The notes: a model not told the origin generated them from the sequence alone. A stretch of DNA of 64,000 nt from Ruegeria sp. PrR005 (GCF_010500245.1 NZ_JAAGOX010000002.1:1-64000); one strand, 5' to 3'; counted from the first letter of the stretch, positions 35,758 to 45,309 are shown. A program made the numbers and translations.

Positions 35758-36359
35758 GGCCGTATCCCGGTGAATTGATAGGCGAGTGCCAGCGCCACAA
35801 CGATCAACATCGAAACGCTCATTCCGATGTTGATGGCCCGGTGGGCGCGATGGCCGAGGTCGAGTCGGCGCAAGGTGATGCCCAGCCAGAGCCACAGGAA
35901 GTGGATGGGAATCCAGATCGCGTTGACGATCAGGAACTTGAGCAGGGTTTCCGCCAATAAACTGCCTCCGCCGAAGGCAAAGCCGGAAAACAGCGTTGTG
36001 TTCACGGCATAGGCCTTGGGGTTGATCATTTGCAGCGCGATCCCGTCCAGAATGCCGGGCGGGCGGGCGGCCTCGATAAATGCAATCCGGCTTCCCGCTG
36101 TGGCGATCCGCAGCGCGAGGTACAAAAGATATGCAGTCGAGGCCACGAACAGCAGGGTGCGGATGCGTGGATCGGCCAGCAGGACGGCGGCGAGGCCCGA
36201 GACCACCGCCAGCGCCACCATGTTGGTGCCGATGAAAAGACCCAGCACATAGCGCGTGCCGGGCCGCGCGCCGAAGGCCGAACCGACACCGGCGGTAGAG
36301 AGCACGCCGGGTCCAGGTGTGATGATCAGGAAAAAGACGGCGGCGGCGAAGATCAGCAT
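35754..36359 (-). CDS. LysE-family exporter
   Basis: 201 residues with six predicted membrane helices and the LysE/RhtB N-terminal signature TPGPGVLSTAGVGSAFG. Known members export amino acids or related small metabolites. In this sugar-acid operon it may relieve build-up of an intermediate (inference). Overlaps both neighbours (4 bases downstream, 7 upstream). Confidence 0.88.
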   Translation of the reverse strand: MLIFAAAVFFLIITPGPGVLSTAGVGSAFGARPGTRYVLGLFIGTNMVALAVVSGLAAVLLADPRIRTLLFVASTAYLLYLALRIATAGSRIAFIEAARPPGILDGIALQMINPKAYAVNTTLFSGFAFGGGSLLAETLLKFLIVNAIWIPIHFLWLWLGITLRRLDLGHRAHRAINIGMSVSMLIVVALALAYQFTGIRP

Positions 36360-37351
36360 TCAGCCATCCCCTGTGCCTGAATGGCTAGATCGCAGACGGT
36401 AAACACGCGTTCCTGTGGCATGGCGGTTTCCGTCCGGTGACGGATGTCATGCGCGAGTGCGGTGAAGAAAGGCAGCCCGGCGTCGGACGCCTGCTGCTTC
36501 TCGCAGACCTCGCCGTTAACAAGGATCAGGTGGTCGGTCCCCGAGGTGCCACCCGGATCGACATACTTGCGCAACTCGATCGTGCCTGTGGTTCCGGTCA
36601 CAAAAAGCCGCCCGTCACCCCAATTGGGCAGCGCGTCGGGCGTGTACCAGTCGACCCGGATATAGCCGCGTGCGCGCCCGGCCTGGAGGACGATTTCGCC
36701 AAAGTCCTGAAAGCCCGGTTCGCGAAAACAGGCGGCATGGGCCATGACCACCTCTGCTGTCTCCTGTCCAGTCAGGGCCAGAAACTGCTCGATCTGGTGT
36801 GAGCCGATGTCGGCCAGAATGCCGCCGTTGCGGTCACGGTCCCAGAACCAGTCTGGCCGGGTGGCGGCGTTCAGGCGATGCGGGCCTAGGCCAACGGTAC
36901 CGATCACCTCACCAATCGCACCCTGTGCGATCAACTCCAGCGCGCGGGTCATCGCGGGCACTTCGAACCGTTCCGAGAAATCCACTGCCCAGATGCGCCC
37001 GCTCTCGTCAACCGTCCGGCGCAGTTCGGCCACGTCGAGCGCATGCAATGCGCCGGGTTTGTCACTGAGCACATCCTTGCCCGCCCGCATCGCCTGAATG
37101 GAAAAGCCCGCGCGATCAGATGGAACGGCGGCGGTCAGGATCAAGTCGATTTCGGGGTCGTCGATCAGATCTTCGGCCCGGTCCCGCCGCGGCGCGTCGG
37201 GAAAACGCGCCACAAACCCATCCAGAGTGTTCGGCGTGCCGTCGGTCTGCCAACCCGACAGCACGCAACCCGCCGCCTGCATGTGTTCGGTCATCGTATA
37301 GATATGACGGTGGTCGATGCCCACGACGCCCATCCGGATCGGTTCAGCCAT
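36353..37351 (-). CDS. Gfo/Idh/MocA-family oxidoreductase (1)
   Basis: 332 residues. The Rossmann motif is altered to GVVGIDHRH (about 8-16). SDKPGAL at about 95 carries the usual catalytic Lys, and the C-terminal domain has GGILADIGSHQIEQFL with the catalytic Asp/His. These proteins oxidise or reduce sugars, cyclitols or uronates with NAD(P). One of three paralogous family members in this operon, each quite diverged, so they likely act on different steps or stereocentres. Overlaps the next gene by 8 bases. Confidence 0.87.
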   Translation of the reverse strand: MAEPIRMGVVGIDHRHIYTMTEHMQAAGCVLSGWQTDGTPNTLDGFVARFPDAPRRDRAEDLIDDPEIDLILTAAVPSDRAGFSIQAMRAGKDVLSDKPGALHALDVAELRRTVDESGRIWAVDFSERFEVPAMTRALELIAQGAIGEVIGTVGLGPHRLNAATRPDWFWDRDRNGGILADIGSHQIEQFLALTGQETAEVVMAHAACFREPGFQDFGEIVLQAGRARGYIRVDWYTPDALPNWGDGRLFVTGTTGTIELRKYVDPGGTSGTDHLILVNGEVCEKQQASDAGLPFFTALAHDIRHRTETAMPQERVFTVCDLAIQAQGMAEC

Positions 37352-38381
37352 CGGCCACCTCCTGCCGTTGCCCGGTTCTGGCCGAGCGTTCGATTGCCGC
37401 GATCAGCGCCTGAACCGGCAGGGCCGAGCGCGCAGTGATCGCGGGTTGCCTGCGATTGCGCAGGGCGTCTGCGAAATCGGCGATCACCGCGCGGTGCCAG
37501 TCGTGTGAGAAGGCCATCGGATCGGCGCCGCCGCCGGTGGCCGATAACGTGCCGATCTCTTCCGGCGGGTGCCCGTGCCGGTGTATGATCAGTCGGCTCG
37601 CAGCCAGACGCGCCGACCCAGCCGTACCGTTCAGGATGATCTCCTCAGCGCCGCCGGGATAGTGTGTGACCGAGGCCATGACCGAGCCCACCGCGCCCGA
37701 GCGGAAGCGCAAGGCGGCGGCGGCAAAATCCTCGGCTTCCATTTGATGCAGGGGCGAGGTGGCCGTAATGGCTTGTACATCCGCCACCTGGCCGCAGAAT
37801 TGCACCATCAGATCCAGACTGTGGATCGCTTGCGTGATCAACACACCGCCACCGTCGCGGGCATAGCTGCCGCGCCCAGGCGCATCATAATAGCTCTGGT
37901 CACGCCACCATGGCACGCGCAGTTCGACAGTAGCGATCTCGCCCAGATCACCCTGTGCGAGACGGGTTTGCAGCACCAGCGACGCAGGGCGCATCCGGTG
38001 TTGCAGCAGCACACCCAGGGGCAGGTTCGCCACCTCGCAGGTTTCCACCAACGCGCGGGCCTCCTCCAGCGTGCGGGCCAGCGGTTTCTCGGTCAGGACC
38101 GGCAGACCGTGGCGCGCAAGCATTGAGATATAGGGTGCGCGGGCATCCGGCGGCGTGGCGAGGATAGCAAAGTCGAGGGTCGGGTCGGCGGCGATATCGT
38201 CTAACGAGTCCAAGACCCGTGGCCCGCCATGGCGACCGGCAAAGGCGCATGCCCGCTCGGAATTGCGAGAGTAGACAGCGGCAAGGCGGACGTCCCCGCC
38301 GGTGGCGGCAACGGCATCGGCGTGCAGGTCCGCGACCATTCCCAGACCTATCAGAACCGCATTCAACGGTTTGCCGGTCAT
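37344..38381 (-). CDS. Gfo/Idh/MocA-family oxidoreductase (2)
   Basis: 345 residues. GLGMVADLHADAV is the nucleotide-binding loop and LTEKPLAR (about 96-103) contains the catalytic Lys of the EKP motif. The active-site segment reads GGGVLITQAIHSLDL, with Gln-Ala-Ile-His instead of the usual Asp-x-x-x-His, a pattern also seen in some inositol/UDP-sugar dehydrogenases. Substrate unknown. ATGA overlap with the kinase gene upstream. Confidence 0.87.
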   Translation of the reverse strand: MTGKPLNAVLIGLGMVADLHADAVAATGGDVRLAAVYSRNSERACAFAGRHGGPRVLDSLDDIAADPTLDFAILATPPDARAPYISMLARHGLPVLTEKPLARTLEEARALVETCEVANLPLGVLLQHRMRPASLVLQTRLAQGDLGEIATVELRVPWWRDQSYYDAPGRGSYARDGGGVLITQAIHSLDLMVQFCGQVADVQAITATSPLHQMEAEDFAAAALRFRSGAVGSVMASVTHYPGGAEEIILNGTAGSARLAASRLIIHRHGHPPEEIGTLSATGGGADPMAFSHDWHRAVIADFADALRNRRQPAITARSALPVQALIAAIERSARTGQRQEVADG

Positions 38382-39280
38382 ACGTCTTCTCGTGGCAATA
38401 TGGCGCCCCGGTGGCCGATCACCCGGAGCGCCAGCCCATGCCCCGCGCGCATCGCGGTGTCCTGATCGCGCCCGTCCAGCCGGGCGGCCAGATAGCCTGC
38501 GTTGAAACTGTCACCTGCGGCCGTGCTGTCGACGACGTCTGTCGCGGGATCGACCGCAAGCGGCGGTGCGCCGTTCAGCGGCAGGGGGCCGCGGGCGCCG
38601 CGCTTTAGGACGCCCTCGCCAAGTCCGTATGCGCGCAGGCGCGCAAGCACTGCCGCCTCGTCAGGATCGGCAAACAGCGCCATCTCGTCGTCGAGGCTCG
38701 GCAGGCCGATATCGGCAAGTCGCCAGGCGTCGGTCACGGTTTCCTGGGCGGTGCCCTGGTCTGACCAAAGGGCAGGGCGATAGTTGCTGTCAAAGGCGAC
38801 GCGGCCGCCTGCATCGCGGTAATGCCTGAGCCAACCCATCAAGCGCGCTCGCCCCGCCGGAGGCAGAATGGCCAGTGAAATCGCCGACAAGTAAACCAGA
38901 TCGAACCCGGAAAGATCGCTTTCCTCCAGCCCCGGGGGCTCCATCAGCCGCCGCGCAGCCGAATTGTCGCGCCAATAGGTGAAGCTGCGCTCGCCCTTTT
39001 CGTCGGTGCTGATGGCATAAAGGCCCGGCACGCGTGTATCGCTGCGCCGGATCAGGGTGGTATCTAGCCCTTCGGCGCGCATCATCGCGATCATCCGTTC
39101 CGACAGCACGTCGCGCCCCAGCTTGGTGCAATAGGCCACGTTAAGGGCGGGTGCGGTGCGCTTGAGGTAGATTGCGGTGTTCAGCGTGTCACCGGCAAAT
39201 CCCAGACCGGCTGTATCTGGCCGGTCGGGCGACAGCGAGATCTCGACCATCGCCTCGCCAATACACAGAACGGATGTCAT
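38378..39280 (-). CDS. PfkB-family sugar kinase, 2-keto-3-deoxygluconate kinase-like
   Basis: 300 residues from the ATG at 39280, coupled by ATGA; the frame open to 39310 lies in the transporter gene. LCIGEAMVE and GFAGDTLNTA at the N-terminus, FDSNYRPALW in the middle (typical of KdgK) and the catalytic Asp in DSTAAGDSFNAG near the C-terminus. It probably phosphorylates 2-keto-3-deoxygluconate, the product expected from the UxaA-type dehydratase at 43790-45295, to KDPG. No KDPG aldolase is in the window. Confidence 0.88.
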   Translation of the reverse strand: MTSVLCIGEAMVEISLSPDRPDTAGLGFAGDTLNTAIYLKRTAPALNVAYCTKLGRDVLSERMIAMMRAEGLDTTLIRRSDTRVPGLYAISTDEKGERSFTYWRDNSAARRLMEPPGLEESDLSGFDLVYLSAISLAILPPAGRARLMGWLRHYRDAGGRVAFDSNYRPALWSDQGTAQETVTDAWRLADIGLPSLDDEMALFADPDEAAVLARLRAYGLGEGVLKRGARGPLPLNGAPPLAVDPATDVVDSTAAGDSFNAGYLAARLDGRDQDTAMRAGHGLALRVIGHRGAILPREDV

Positions 39281-40170
39281 GTCGCGCCTCCCGGTCGGTT
39301 CTCTCGCCACCAGATGATCAGCCCCGACACCACGATAATGCCAGCGCCCACCAGAGTCATCCCATCGGGCAGGGCGCCGAATAGCAACCAGCCCGCGCCT
39401 GCCATGTAGACGAGGTAACTGTAGGAAAACGGCATCAAGAGACTCACGTCGGCATAGCGGTGGGCACGGGCAAAAATCTCGTGTCCGGTCCAGGCGAAGG
39501 CGCCAATGGCCAGATAGAGCGCCCAGGTGAGCGCACCCGAGATCGGCTGCCAGGACCAGATCGCCAGGGGAAGCAGCACCAGTGTCCCCATCGCACCGGC
39601 CCAGATCTGCATGACCTGGGTCGCCACCTCGCCCGAAAGTTTGCGAGTGATGATGGAAAACAGCGCCAAGGCGGTGGCGTTATAGACAATCAGCGCCGAG
39701 GCCCAGTGAAACCCGGCTCCGAACGGGCGCACCACGCACAGCACGCCGACAAAGCCCAGACCGATGGCGAACCAGCGCCATGGCCCGATCTTCTCGCCCA
39801 AGAGTGGCACTGCAAGCGCAGATACGATGATCGGGGACGAAAACATTATGGCGGCGGTCATGGTCAGGGACAGGTAGCGCAGTGCAACGAAGTTGCTGAT
39901 CGTCGACGTAACAAGAAGAACCGCACGCAACAGCAGGAGACGGATCTGGCGCGGGGTCAGCCGGGTGCCGCGAAATGCCCGGTGGCGCATCGAGATGACC
40001 GACAGGATCAGCGCCACACCGTAGCGGGCAAAGGCCAGCTGGAACGCGCCCAGCCCGCCCAGGACCAGCCATTTGACCGAACTGTCTGTGCAGGCGAACA
40101 TGAACCAAGCCGCCAGCATCATCACCATGCCCAGCCCCGCGCGGTCCTGCCGTCCTGCCAGTGCTTCCAT
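39277..40170 (-). CDS. DMT-superfamily (EamA) transporter
   Basis: 297 residues with ten predicted membrane helices arranged as two EamA repeats. Members export or import small metabolites; no substrate can be read from sequence. Its placement between two metabolic enzymes of the same operon suggests it moves a pathway compound. 3-base gap to the HIBADH-family gene. Confidence 0.87.
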   Translation of the reverse strand: MEALAGRQDRAGLGMVMMLAAWFMFACTDSSVKWLVLGGLGAFQLAFARYGVALILSVISMRHRAFRGTRLTPRQIRLLLLRAVLLVTSTISNFVALRYLSLTMTAAIMFSSPIIVSALAVPLLGEKIGPWRWFAIGLGFVGVLCVVRPFGAGFHWASALIVYNATALALFSIITRKLSGEVATQVMQIWAGAMGTLVLLPLAIWSWQPISGALTWALYLAIGAFAWTGHEIFARAHRYADVSLLMPFSYSYLVYMAGAGWLLFGALPDGMTLVGAGIIVVSGLIIWWRENRPGGAT

Positions 40171-40173
40171 GAT

Positions 40174-41061
40174 CTAGCCGCCGAACCGGGCGGCGTAGAA
40201 CTCGACCATCTGCGGGACCAGATCGTCGCCGCGTCCTTCGTCGATCGCCTCGGCCAGTGCGCGGCGGGCGCAGGCCGACATCAGGCTCTCGGCGTTCATG
40301 TCCTGCGCCATTTGCGCGTAATAGCCGACGTCCTTTGATGCATTGCGGATGGAAAAGGCCAGTTTCTGCGCGTCGCCGTCGATGGCATAGGCCTTGACGA
40401 AATCCATCATCCCCGAATGCAGGGGGCCCGCACTCATCACGTCATAAAGCGCCTGCCGGGGTACCTCCGCCTTGTCGGCCATGGCAAAGGCCTCGCTCAT
40501 CGCGTTGGCGGTGGTCATGGCGAAGAAGTTGTTGATCAGCTTGATCGTATGGCCGGTGCCGAGCGGCCCGAGGTGGAAGACATTTTCGCCCAGGTCGTCC
40601 AGCACCGGGCGGACCTTGTCAAAGGCGGCCCTGTCGCCCGCGCCCATGATGTTGAGCTTACCCTCGCGCCCGTGGCTGGGGGTGCGGCCCAGCGGTGCGT
40701 CGAGCAACGTACAGCCATCGGCGGCGACCTGTTCACCCAGCATCCGGGTGGAGCCGGGCAGGGAGGTTCCGAAGTCGATCACCACCGTGCCGGGTCTCAA
40801 TCCCGCGATGACGCCATCGGTCCCTTGCATCCGCGCTTCGACCTGCTGGGATGTGCCCATGCAGAGCATCACGATATCGCTTGCGCGGGCCAGTTGGGCG
40901 GGAGAGGCGGCTTCGACCGCACCGCGCGCGGTGGCCTCTTCGATACCGCTGCGGTCGCGGTTGCCAAGCACTGAGACGGCATAGCCGCAGTCCTGAAGCC
41001 GTGCCACCATGGCACGCCCCATCAGCCCCAGCCCGATGAATCCGATTGTCGGTTTTGCCAT
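40174..41061 (-). CDS. 3-Hydroxyisobutyrate-dehydrogenase-family reductase with GRT loop
   Basis: 295 residues. N-terminal NAD(P) loop IGFIGLGLMG and the catalytic Lys in GHTIKLINNFF (about 170). The substrate loop that normally reads D-A-P-V-S-G-G is D-A-P-L-G-R-T here (about 121-127), followed by PSHGREGKLN. That variant recalls sulfolactaldehyde/4-hydroxybutyrate reductases of the YihU type, so the substrate may differ from the tartronate semialdehyde of the other family member at 51707 (inference). It reduces a short semialdehyde or oxidises a beta-hydroxyacid. Confidence 0.82.
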   Translation of the reverse strand: MAKPTIGFIGLGLMGRAMVARLQDCGYAVSVLGNRDRSGIEEATARGAVEAASPAQLARASDIVMLCMGTSQQVEARMQGTDGVIAGLRPGTVVIDFGTSLPGSTRMLGEQVAADGCTLLDAPLGRTPSHGREGKLNIMGAGDRAAFDKVRPVLDDLGENVFHLGPLGTGHTIKLINNFFAMTTANAMSEAFAMADKAEVPRQALYDVMSAGPLHSGMMDFVKAYAIDGDAQKLAFSIRNASKDVGYYAQMAQDMNAESLMSACARRALAEAIDEGRGDDLVPQMVEFYAARFGG

Positions 41062-41062
41062 C

Positions 41063-41956
41063 TTATCCCTCCGTTATCCTGTCAAAGGCGCGGGCGGTCA
41101 GCCCGGCCTGTATCTCGTAGATGCTGCCCGCCACTGGCGGGGGTGGCAGCGGAATTCGGACCGGCACAGGTGCCAGTCTTGGCGTGATCGTGGGCCGACC
41201 GCACAGCATCCGGCTGTTGTAGTCATCGAGACTGTCGAAACGGGTCATTGACCCCATAACAGGAAAGGCGTCGGCGGCCATGATTTCGTAGAACAGCATG
41301 CGCCGGTCCCGGGTCGAACGGTTGAGCGCGGAGCCATGCACTGCCCGTGCGTGGTGGATGGAGATCGAACCCGCCGGTCCCGTCAGTGTCACCGCGTCAC
41401 GCGCGTCGAGACCGCAGGCTGCAAGGTCCATCGCGCCGACAAAGTGGCCACCCGCATGATGGTCGTGGATCGGGCCTTGGTGGCTGCCGGGAAAGACCAT
41501 GAGCGGGCCGTTGTCCGCAGCCATGTCGTCGATCAGAACACCCACGGCCAGCACATCGTCATTGGTATGAGGGTAAAAGGCCCAGTCCTGATGCCATTCG
41601 ACCGCCGCGCCAAAACCTGCCGACTTCATATTGAGCTTGGTGGTATGCAGGCGCAGGTCGGATCCAATCAGGTCGCGCACAGGGGCAAGAATCGTATCGG
41701 AATAGAGCAGGTCTCGCATCACCGGGCTGATTTTGTGGGGCAGCTTGATGCGGCGCAGGCGCGGAGCGTCGGGGCGGTGGCTGTCCTCCAGATCAAGCCG
41801 GTCGTTCGAGGATGTCATCCCGCGCGCCTCGTCCGTGAACCGGGCAATCTCGGCGCGGATCGCGGCCATGACCGGCGGCGGCACCTGGTTTTCCAACACG
41901 ATATAGCCGGTGTCGCGATAGTGGGCGATCTGTGCAGGCGACAGGACTTCGGGCAT
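41063..41956 (-). CDS. Phytanoyl-CoA dioxygenase-family enzyme (1)
   Basis: 297 residues. The double-stranded beta-helix iron site is complete: His122-x-Asp124 in WHQDWAF and distal His207 in ARAVHGSALNRS, followed by the 2-oxoglutarate-binding Arg around 216-219. PhyH proteins hydroxylate small acids, phosphonates, ectoine and similar compounds using Fe(II), O2 and 2-oxoglutarate. Here it sits inside a sugar-acid operon, 1 base before the HIBADH gene and overlapping the shikimate-dehydrogenase-like gene in TGATG. Presumably it oxidises or demethylates the transported substrate; unproven. Confidence 0.87.
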   Translation of the reverse strand: MPEVLSPAQIAHYRDTGYIVLENQVPPPVMAAIRAEIARFTDEARGMTSSNDRLDLEDSHRPDAPRLRRIKLPHKISPVMRDLLYSDTILAPVRDLIGSDLRLHTTKLNMKSAGFGAAVEWHQDWAFYPHTNDDVLAVGVLIDDMAADNGPLMVFPGSHQGPIHDHHAGGHFVGAMDLAACGLDARDAVTLTGPAGSISIHHARAVHGSALNRSTRDRRMLFYEIMAADAFPVMGSMTRFDSLDDYNSRMLCGRPTITPRLAPVPVRIPLPPPPVAGSIYEIQAGLTARAFDRITEG

Positions 41957-42795
41957 CAGGCGATCTCCTTGGGTCGGAGCGGATCCAGCAATGCGGCCAG
42001 CGCGGGGTCGGCGGCATGGCCTGACAGCGCGGCGAAACTGCCGATAGCCATGAAGCGGAAAAGGTCGAAGCCTGTCAGGCAGATGAGGCCGGAAGTTGCA
42101 GCGTTTTGCAAAAACGGGGTTTCAGCGGGTGTGTAAACCGCGTCAAAGGCCCATTCCTGCTTGTCGGTCCAGTCCGGCGAAAAGGCGCTGCGCGTGTCGG
42201 TCCCCATTCCGAGCGCCGTGGCGTTGACCAATCCGTGTGCTGCGCGTGAGGCTTGCTGTGCCGCATCCATGGCGACTGCGCGGGCCGGGGAGCCAAGTAG
42301 GTCGGCCAGCGTCGAGGCGCGGCCCGGTATTGGGTCCCAAAGCGCCACGTCCTCGGCCCCCAGTGCGATCAGCGCACCGCCAAGCGCTCCGGCAACGCCA
42401 CCCGCGCCTGCCATGGCGACACGGCCTGGGCGGCGGGTGCCGAAGGTGTTGCGCCAGGCGCCCAGGAAGCCGGTGAAATCGGTGTTGTGGCCGGACAGGG
42501 TCGGGCCAAAGGTCAGGAGGTTGCAGGCTCCCAGATGCGCCACATCGGGCAACATCGCCGCGCCCGCCCAGCGGGCGGCGTCGGTCTTGTACGGATGGGT
42601 GACAGAAACCCCGGTCCAACCGGTGTCGCGGCAGCGGGCAAGGGTTGCGGGCAGGTCGAAATCCGGCAAACCCTCGGTGTCGATCAGGGTGTAATCGACT
42701 GTCAGACCATTTTCCTGCCCCAGCAGGGCCAGCGCCGCACCAAACCGCGAGCGGGACAGACCCGCCCCGATCAGGCCGCAGCGCAGGGCGGTCAT
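41956..42795 (-). CDS. Shikimate dehydrogenase-like oxidoreductase
   Basis: 279 residues. It keeps the substrate-site serines (LSRSRF, 13-18), the catalytic Lys70 in GVSVTHPYK and Asp106 in NTDFTGF, and the nucleotide loop GAGGVAGA (130-137). An Asp after the second strand (ALWDP) points to NAD rather than NADP. Family: AroE and its catabolic relatives such as YdiB/quinate dehydrogenase. In a catabolic operon it is unlikely to be the biosynthetic AroE; it may oxidise a cyclic polyol or quinate-like compound. Function inferred only. Confidence 0.85.
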   Translation of the reverse strand: MTALRCGLIGAGLSRSRFGAALALLGQENGLTVDYTLIDTEGLPDFDLPATLARCRDTGWTGVSVTHPYKTDAARWAGAAMLPDVAHLGACNLLTFGPTLSGHNTDFTGFLGAWRNTFGTRRPGRVAMAGAGGVAGALGGALIALGAEDVALWDPIPGRASTLADLLGSPARAVAMDAAQQASRAAHGLVNATALGMGTDTRSAFSPDWTDKQEWAFDAVYTPAETPFLQNAATSGLICLTGFDLFRFMAIGSFAALSGHAADPALAALLDPLRPKEIA

Positions 42796-43793
42796 TGTCG
42801 GACCCCGGCGGGCAGGGTGGCATCCTCGATCCGGAGGGTGACGTCAAGCGCGCGCAACCCGTCCTCGGCACTGACCCGGGGTTCGGCGCGGTCTGCGATC
42901 ACCTCAGCAAAATGTTCCAGTTGCCGGATCAGCGGCACGCCTTCGGCGACGTCAAGCACTTGGGGTTCCGGTTTGTCATGCCAGCTTTGCGCGCCGGTCC
43001 AGGCGGTGAGCGATGGGAACTCGATCGCGCCCGCCGTGCAGGCGATGCGCAGGCTGTCTTGCGCGCTATGCGGAATGGCGGGGCTTTCGCCGGTTCCGGC
43101 CTCGAACCCCCATGGCGTCGGCGTGGTGTCCGCAAAAGCGATGGTGACGATCACACCCGAGGCGAAACGCAAAACCGCACCGCCGTGTTCGGTGCGCGCA
43201 GCACCCCGGACGGGGTTGCCGCCAAGGCCCACGACCTCGGCCACCGGGCCGAAAAGCCAGCACAGCGTATCGACATCGTGGATCAGGTTCTGCTTGACGG
43301 GGGCACCGTTCATCCCCGCGCGCCAGCCAATGTCGAAGTAATCGTCGGGCTTGCGCATGTACCACATGAGCGAAGCCCCCACAGGCTGTCCAAGTTGGCC
43401 GCTGGCGATCACCTCTTTCAGCTTTTCCACGCGCGGGTGATGGCGGCGGTGATGACCCACCAGTACCTTGCGACCCGTGTTGCGCGCGGTGTCGATGATG
43501 GATTGCGCGGCTTCGCGGGTCTCGGCCAACGGCTTCTCGACCAGCACGTCCCAGCCCCGGCGCATAGCGGCGATGGCCAGCGGCGCATGGGTCTCGGTCG
43601 GTGTGGCGATGACAAGCCCGTCGGCCTTGGCATCGACTGCGTCGATATCCGCCCAGCCCGGCGCGGTGTCATGGGCGCGGCGGGCCGGGTCGGGGTCGAT
43701 GATCCCGGCCAGGGTCAGGTCCGGATGGGCCTCGATATGGGCCATGTGCCGGTGGCCGATCAGACCGGTGCCTGCGATAAGTAGACGGGTCAC
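42792..43793 (-). CDS. Gfo/Idh/MocA-family oxidoreductase (3)
   Basis: 333 residues. IAGTGLIGHRHM binds the nucleotide, VEKPLAET (about 92-99) has the catalytic Lys, and NLIHDVDTLCWLFG (about 178-191) the Asp/His pair. This is the most canonical of the three family members in the operon and could act on a polyol or uronate. ATGA overlaps on both sides with the shikimate-dehydrogenase-like and UxaA genes, so these three steps are likely made together. Confidence 0.87.
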   Translation of the reverse strand: MTRLLIAGTGLIGHRHMAHIEAHPDLTLAGIIDPDPARRAHDTAPGWADIDAVDAKADGLVIATPTETHAPLAIAAMRRGWDVLVEKPLAETREAAQSIIDTARNTGRKVLVGHHRRHHPRVEKLKEVIASGQLGQPVGASLMWYMRKPDDYFDIGWRAGMNGAPVKQNLIHDVDTLCWLFGPVAEVVGLGGNPVRGAARTEHGGAVLRFASGVIVTIAFADTTPTPWGFEAGTGESPAIPHSAQDSLRIACTAGAIEFPSLTAWTGAQSWHDKPEPQVLDVAEGVPLIRQLEHFAEVIADRAEPRVSAEDGLRALDVTLRIEDATLPAGVRQ

Positions 43794-45295
43794 ATCACCG
43801 CTCCGATTTGCCAGGGGACGAATTCGTAGTCGCCCAGACCCTGCGCCTCTGACTTGGACATCTCGCCCGAGGCCACGCGCAGAAACATCTCGTAGATCTC
43901 GCGCCCCTTGCTTTCGACCGTGGCCGCGCCCGACAGGATCAGGCCAGTGTCGACGTCCATATCCTCGGGCATTCGTTCGTAGAGCGTGCTGTTGGTGGCA
44001 ACCTTGATGGTGGGTGCGGGTTTCGAGCCAAAGGCCGAGCCGCGCCCGGTGGTGAAACAGACAAGGTTGCAGCCGCCCGCGATCTGGCCGGTGACGCTGG
44101 CCGGGTCGTAGCCGGGGCTATCCATAAAGGTGAAGCCACGCGCGGTAACGGGCTCGGCATACTTGTAGACACCGTTCAGCGGTGTGGTGCCGCCCTTGGC
44201 GGCCGCCCCCAGCGATTTTTCCAGGATCGTGGTCAGCCCGCCCTTCTTGTTGCCGGGGCTGGGATTGTTGTCCATCGAGCCGCGATTTCGGGCGGTGTAA
44301 TCCTCCCACCAGCGGATCAGGCCCACCAGTTTCTCTCCCGTCGTACGGTCGGCGGCACGCCGCGTCAGCAGATGTTCCGCACCATAGATCTCGGGCGTTT
44401 CCGCCAGCACCCCGGTGCCGCCCTGTGCCACCAGCAGGTCGCAGGCATAGCCCAGCGCCGGGTTGGCGGTGATGCCCGACCAGGCGTCCGAGCCGCCGCA
44501 TTGCAGCGCAACCTTCAGTTCGGACGCGGGGCAGGGGGTGCGTAGGGCCATATTGGCGATGGGCAGCATGGCGCGCACCTTCGCGATGCCGGTTTCGATG
44601 GTACGGCGCAACCCGGCCACGTTCTGGATGTTCATGGTTTGGAAAAGCGGTCCCTGCTTCAGGCCATATGCCTCGAGCAGCCAGTCGATCTGGTTCATCT
44701 CACAGCCAAGACCCACCATCAGCACGCCCGCGTGGTTGGGGTGGCGGGCATAGCCCCACATCACCCTTTGCAGGGCCTCGAACCCGTCGCCCGAGCCCGC
44801 CATGCCGCAGCCGGTGCCGTGGACGAAGGCCACGACACCATCGACATTGGGATAGGCGGCCAGTTCCTCGGGCCCGAAGGCGTCGGCGATGCGCCGGGCG
44901 GCGGTGGCCGAGCAGTTCACCGAGGTCACCACGGCGATATAGTTGCGGGTGCCGACCGTTCCGTTTTCGCGCCGGTACCCCATGAACGTGTCCGGGGTGG
45001 CTGCCGGCGCGACCGGACGCAGATCGGTGCCGTATTCATAGGCCACATCCGTGTTGCGGAACTCGACATTGTGGGTGTGCACATGATCGCCCGGCGCGAT
45101 GTCGGTGGCGGCATAGCCGATCAGCTGGGCGTATTTGCGCACCTCGGCGCCCTTCGGCATCGGGCGCATGGCGACCTTGTGGCCCGTAGGGATCTGCGTG
45201 AGAACAGTGATCCCTTCGATCTGGGTATCGGCCTCCAGCGGGCGGGTGGCGGTAACGACCGTGTCAGAGGGATCAAGGCGGACATAGGGCTTCAT
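43790..45295 (-). CDS. UxaA-family altronate/aldarate dehydratase
   Basis: 501 residues from the ATG at 45295; the longer frame to 45415 is a shadow of the dioxygenase gene. It has the N-terminal SAF-like domain (about 1-90, with DHVHTHNVEF) fused to the C-terminal catalytic domain, the full-length form of altronate dehydratase. NSAIGG-type IlvD motifs are absent, as expected. Fe-dependent dehydration of D-altronate (or a galactarate-like acid) gives 2-keto-3-deoxygluconate, matching the KdgK-like kinase downstream. UxaB and UxaC are not in the window, so altronate would have to arise by another route. Confidence 0.88.
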   Translation of the reverse strand: MKPYVRLDPSDTVVTATRPLEADTQIEGITVLTQIPTGHKVAMRPMPKGAEVRKYAQLIGYAATDIAPGDHVHTHNVEFRNTDVAYEYGTDLRPVAPAATPDTFMGYRRENGTVGTRNYIAVVTSVNCSATAARRIADAFGPEELAAYPNVDGVVAFVHGTGCGMAGSGDGFEALQRVMWGYARHPNHAGVLMVGLGCEMNQIDWLLEAYGLKQGPLFQTMNIQNVAGLRRTIETGIAKVRAMLPIANMALRTPCPASELKVALQCGGSDAWSGITANPALGYACDLLVAQGGTGVLAETPEIYGAEHLLTRRAADRTTGEKLVGLIRWWEDYTARNRGSMDNNPSPGNKKGGLTTILEKSLGAAAKGGTTPLNGVYKYAEPVTARGFTFMDSPGYDPASVTGQIAGGCNLVCFTTGRGSAFGSKPAPTIKVATNSTLYERMPEDMDVDTGLILSGAATVESKGREIYEMFLRVASGEMSKSEAQGLGDYEFVPWQIGAVM

Positions 45296-45309
45296 TTGGA
45301 ACTGCTCTT

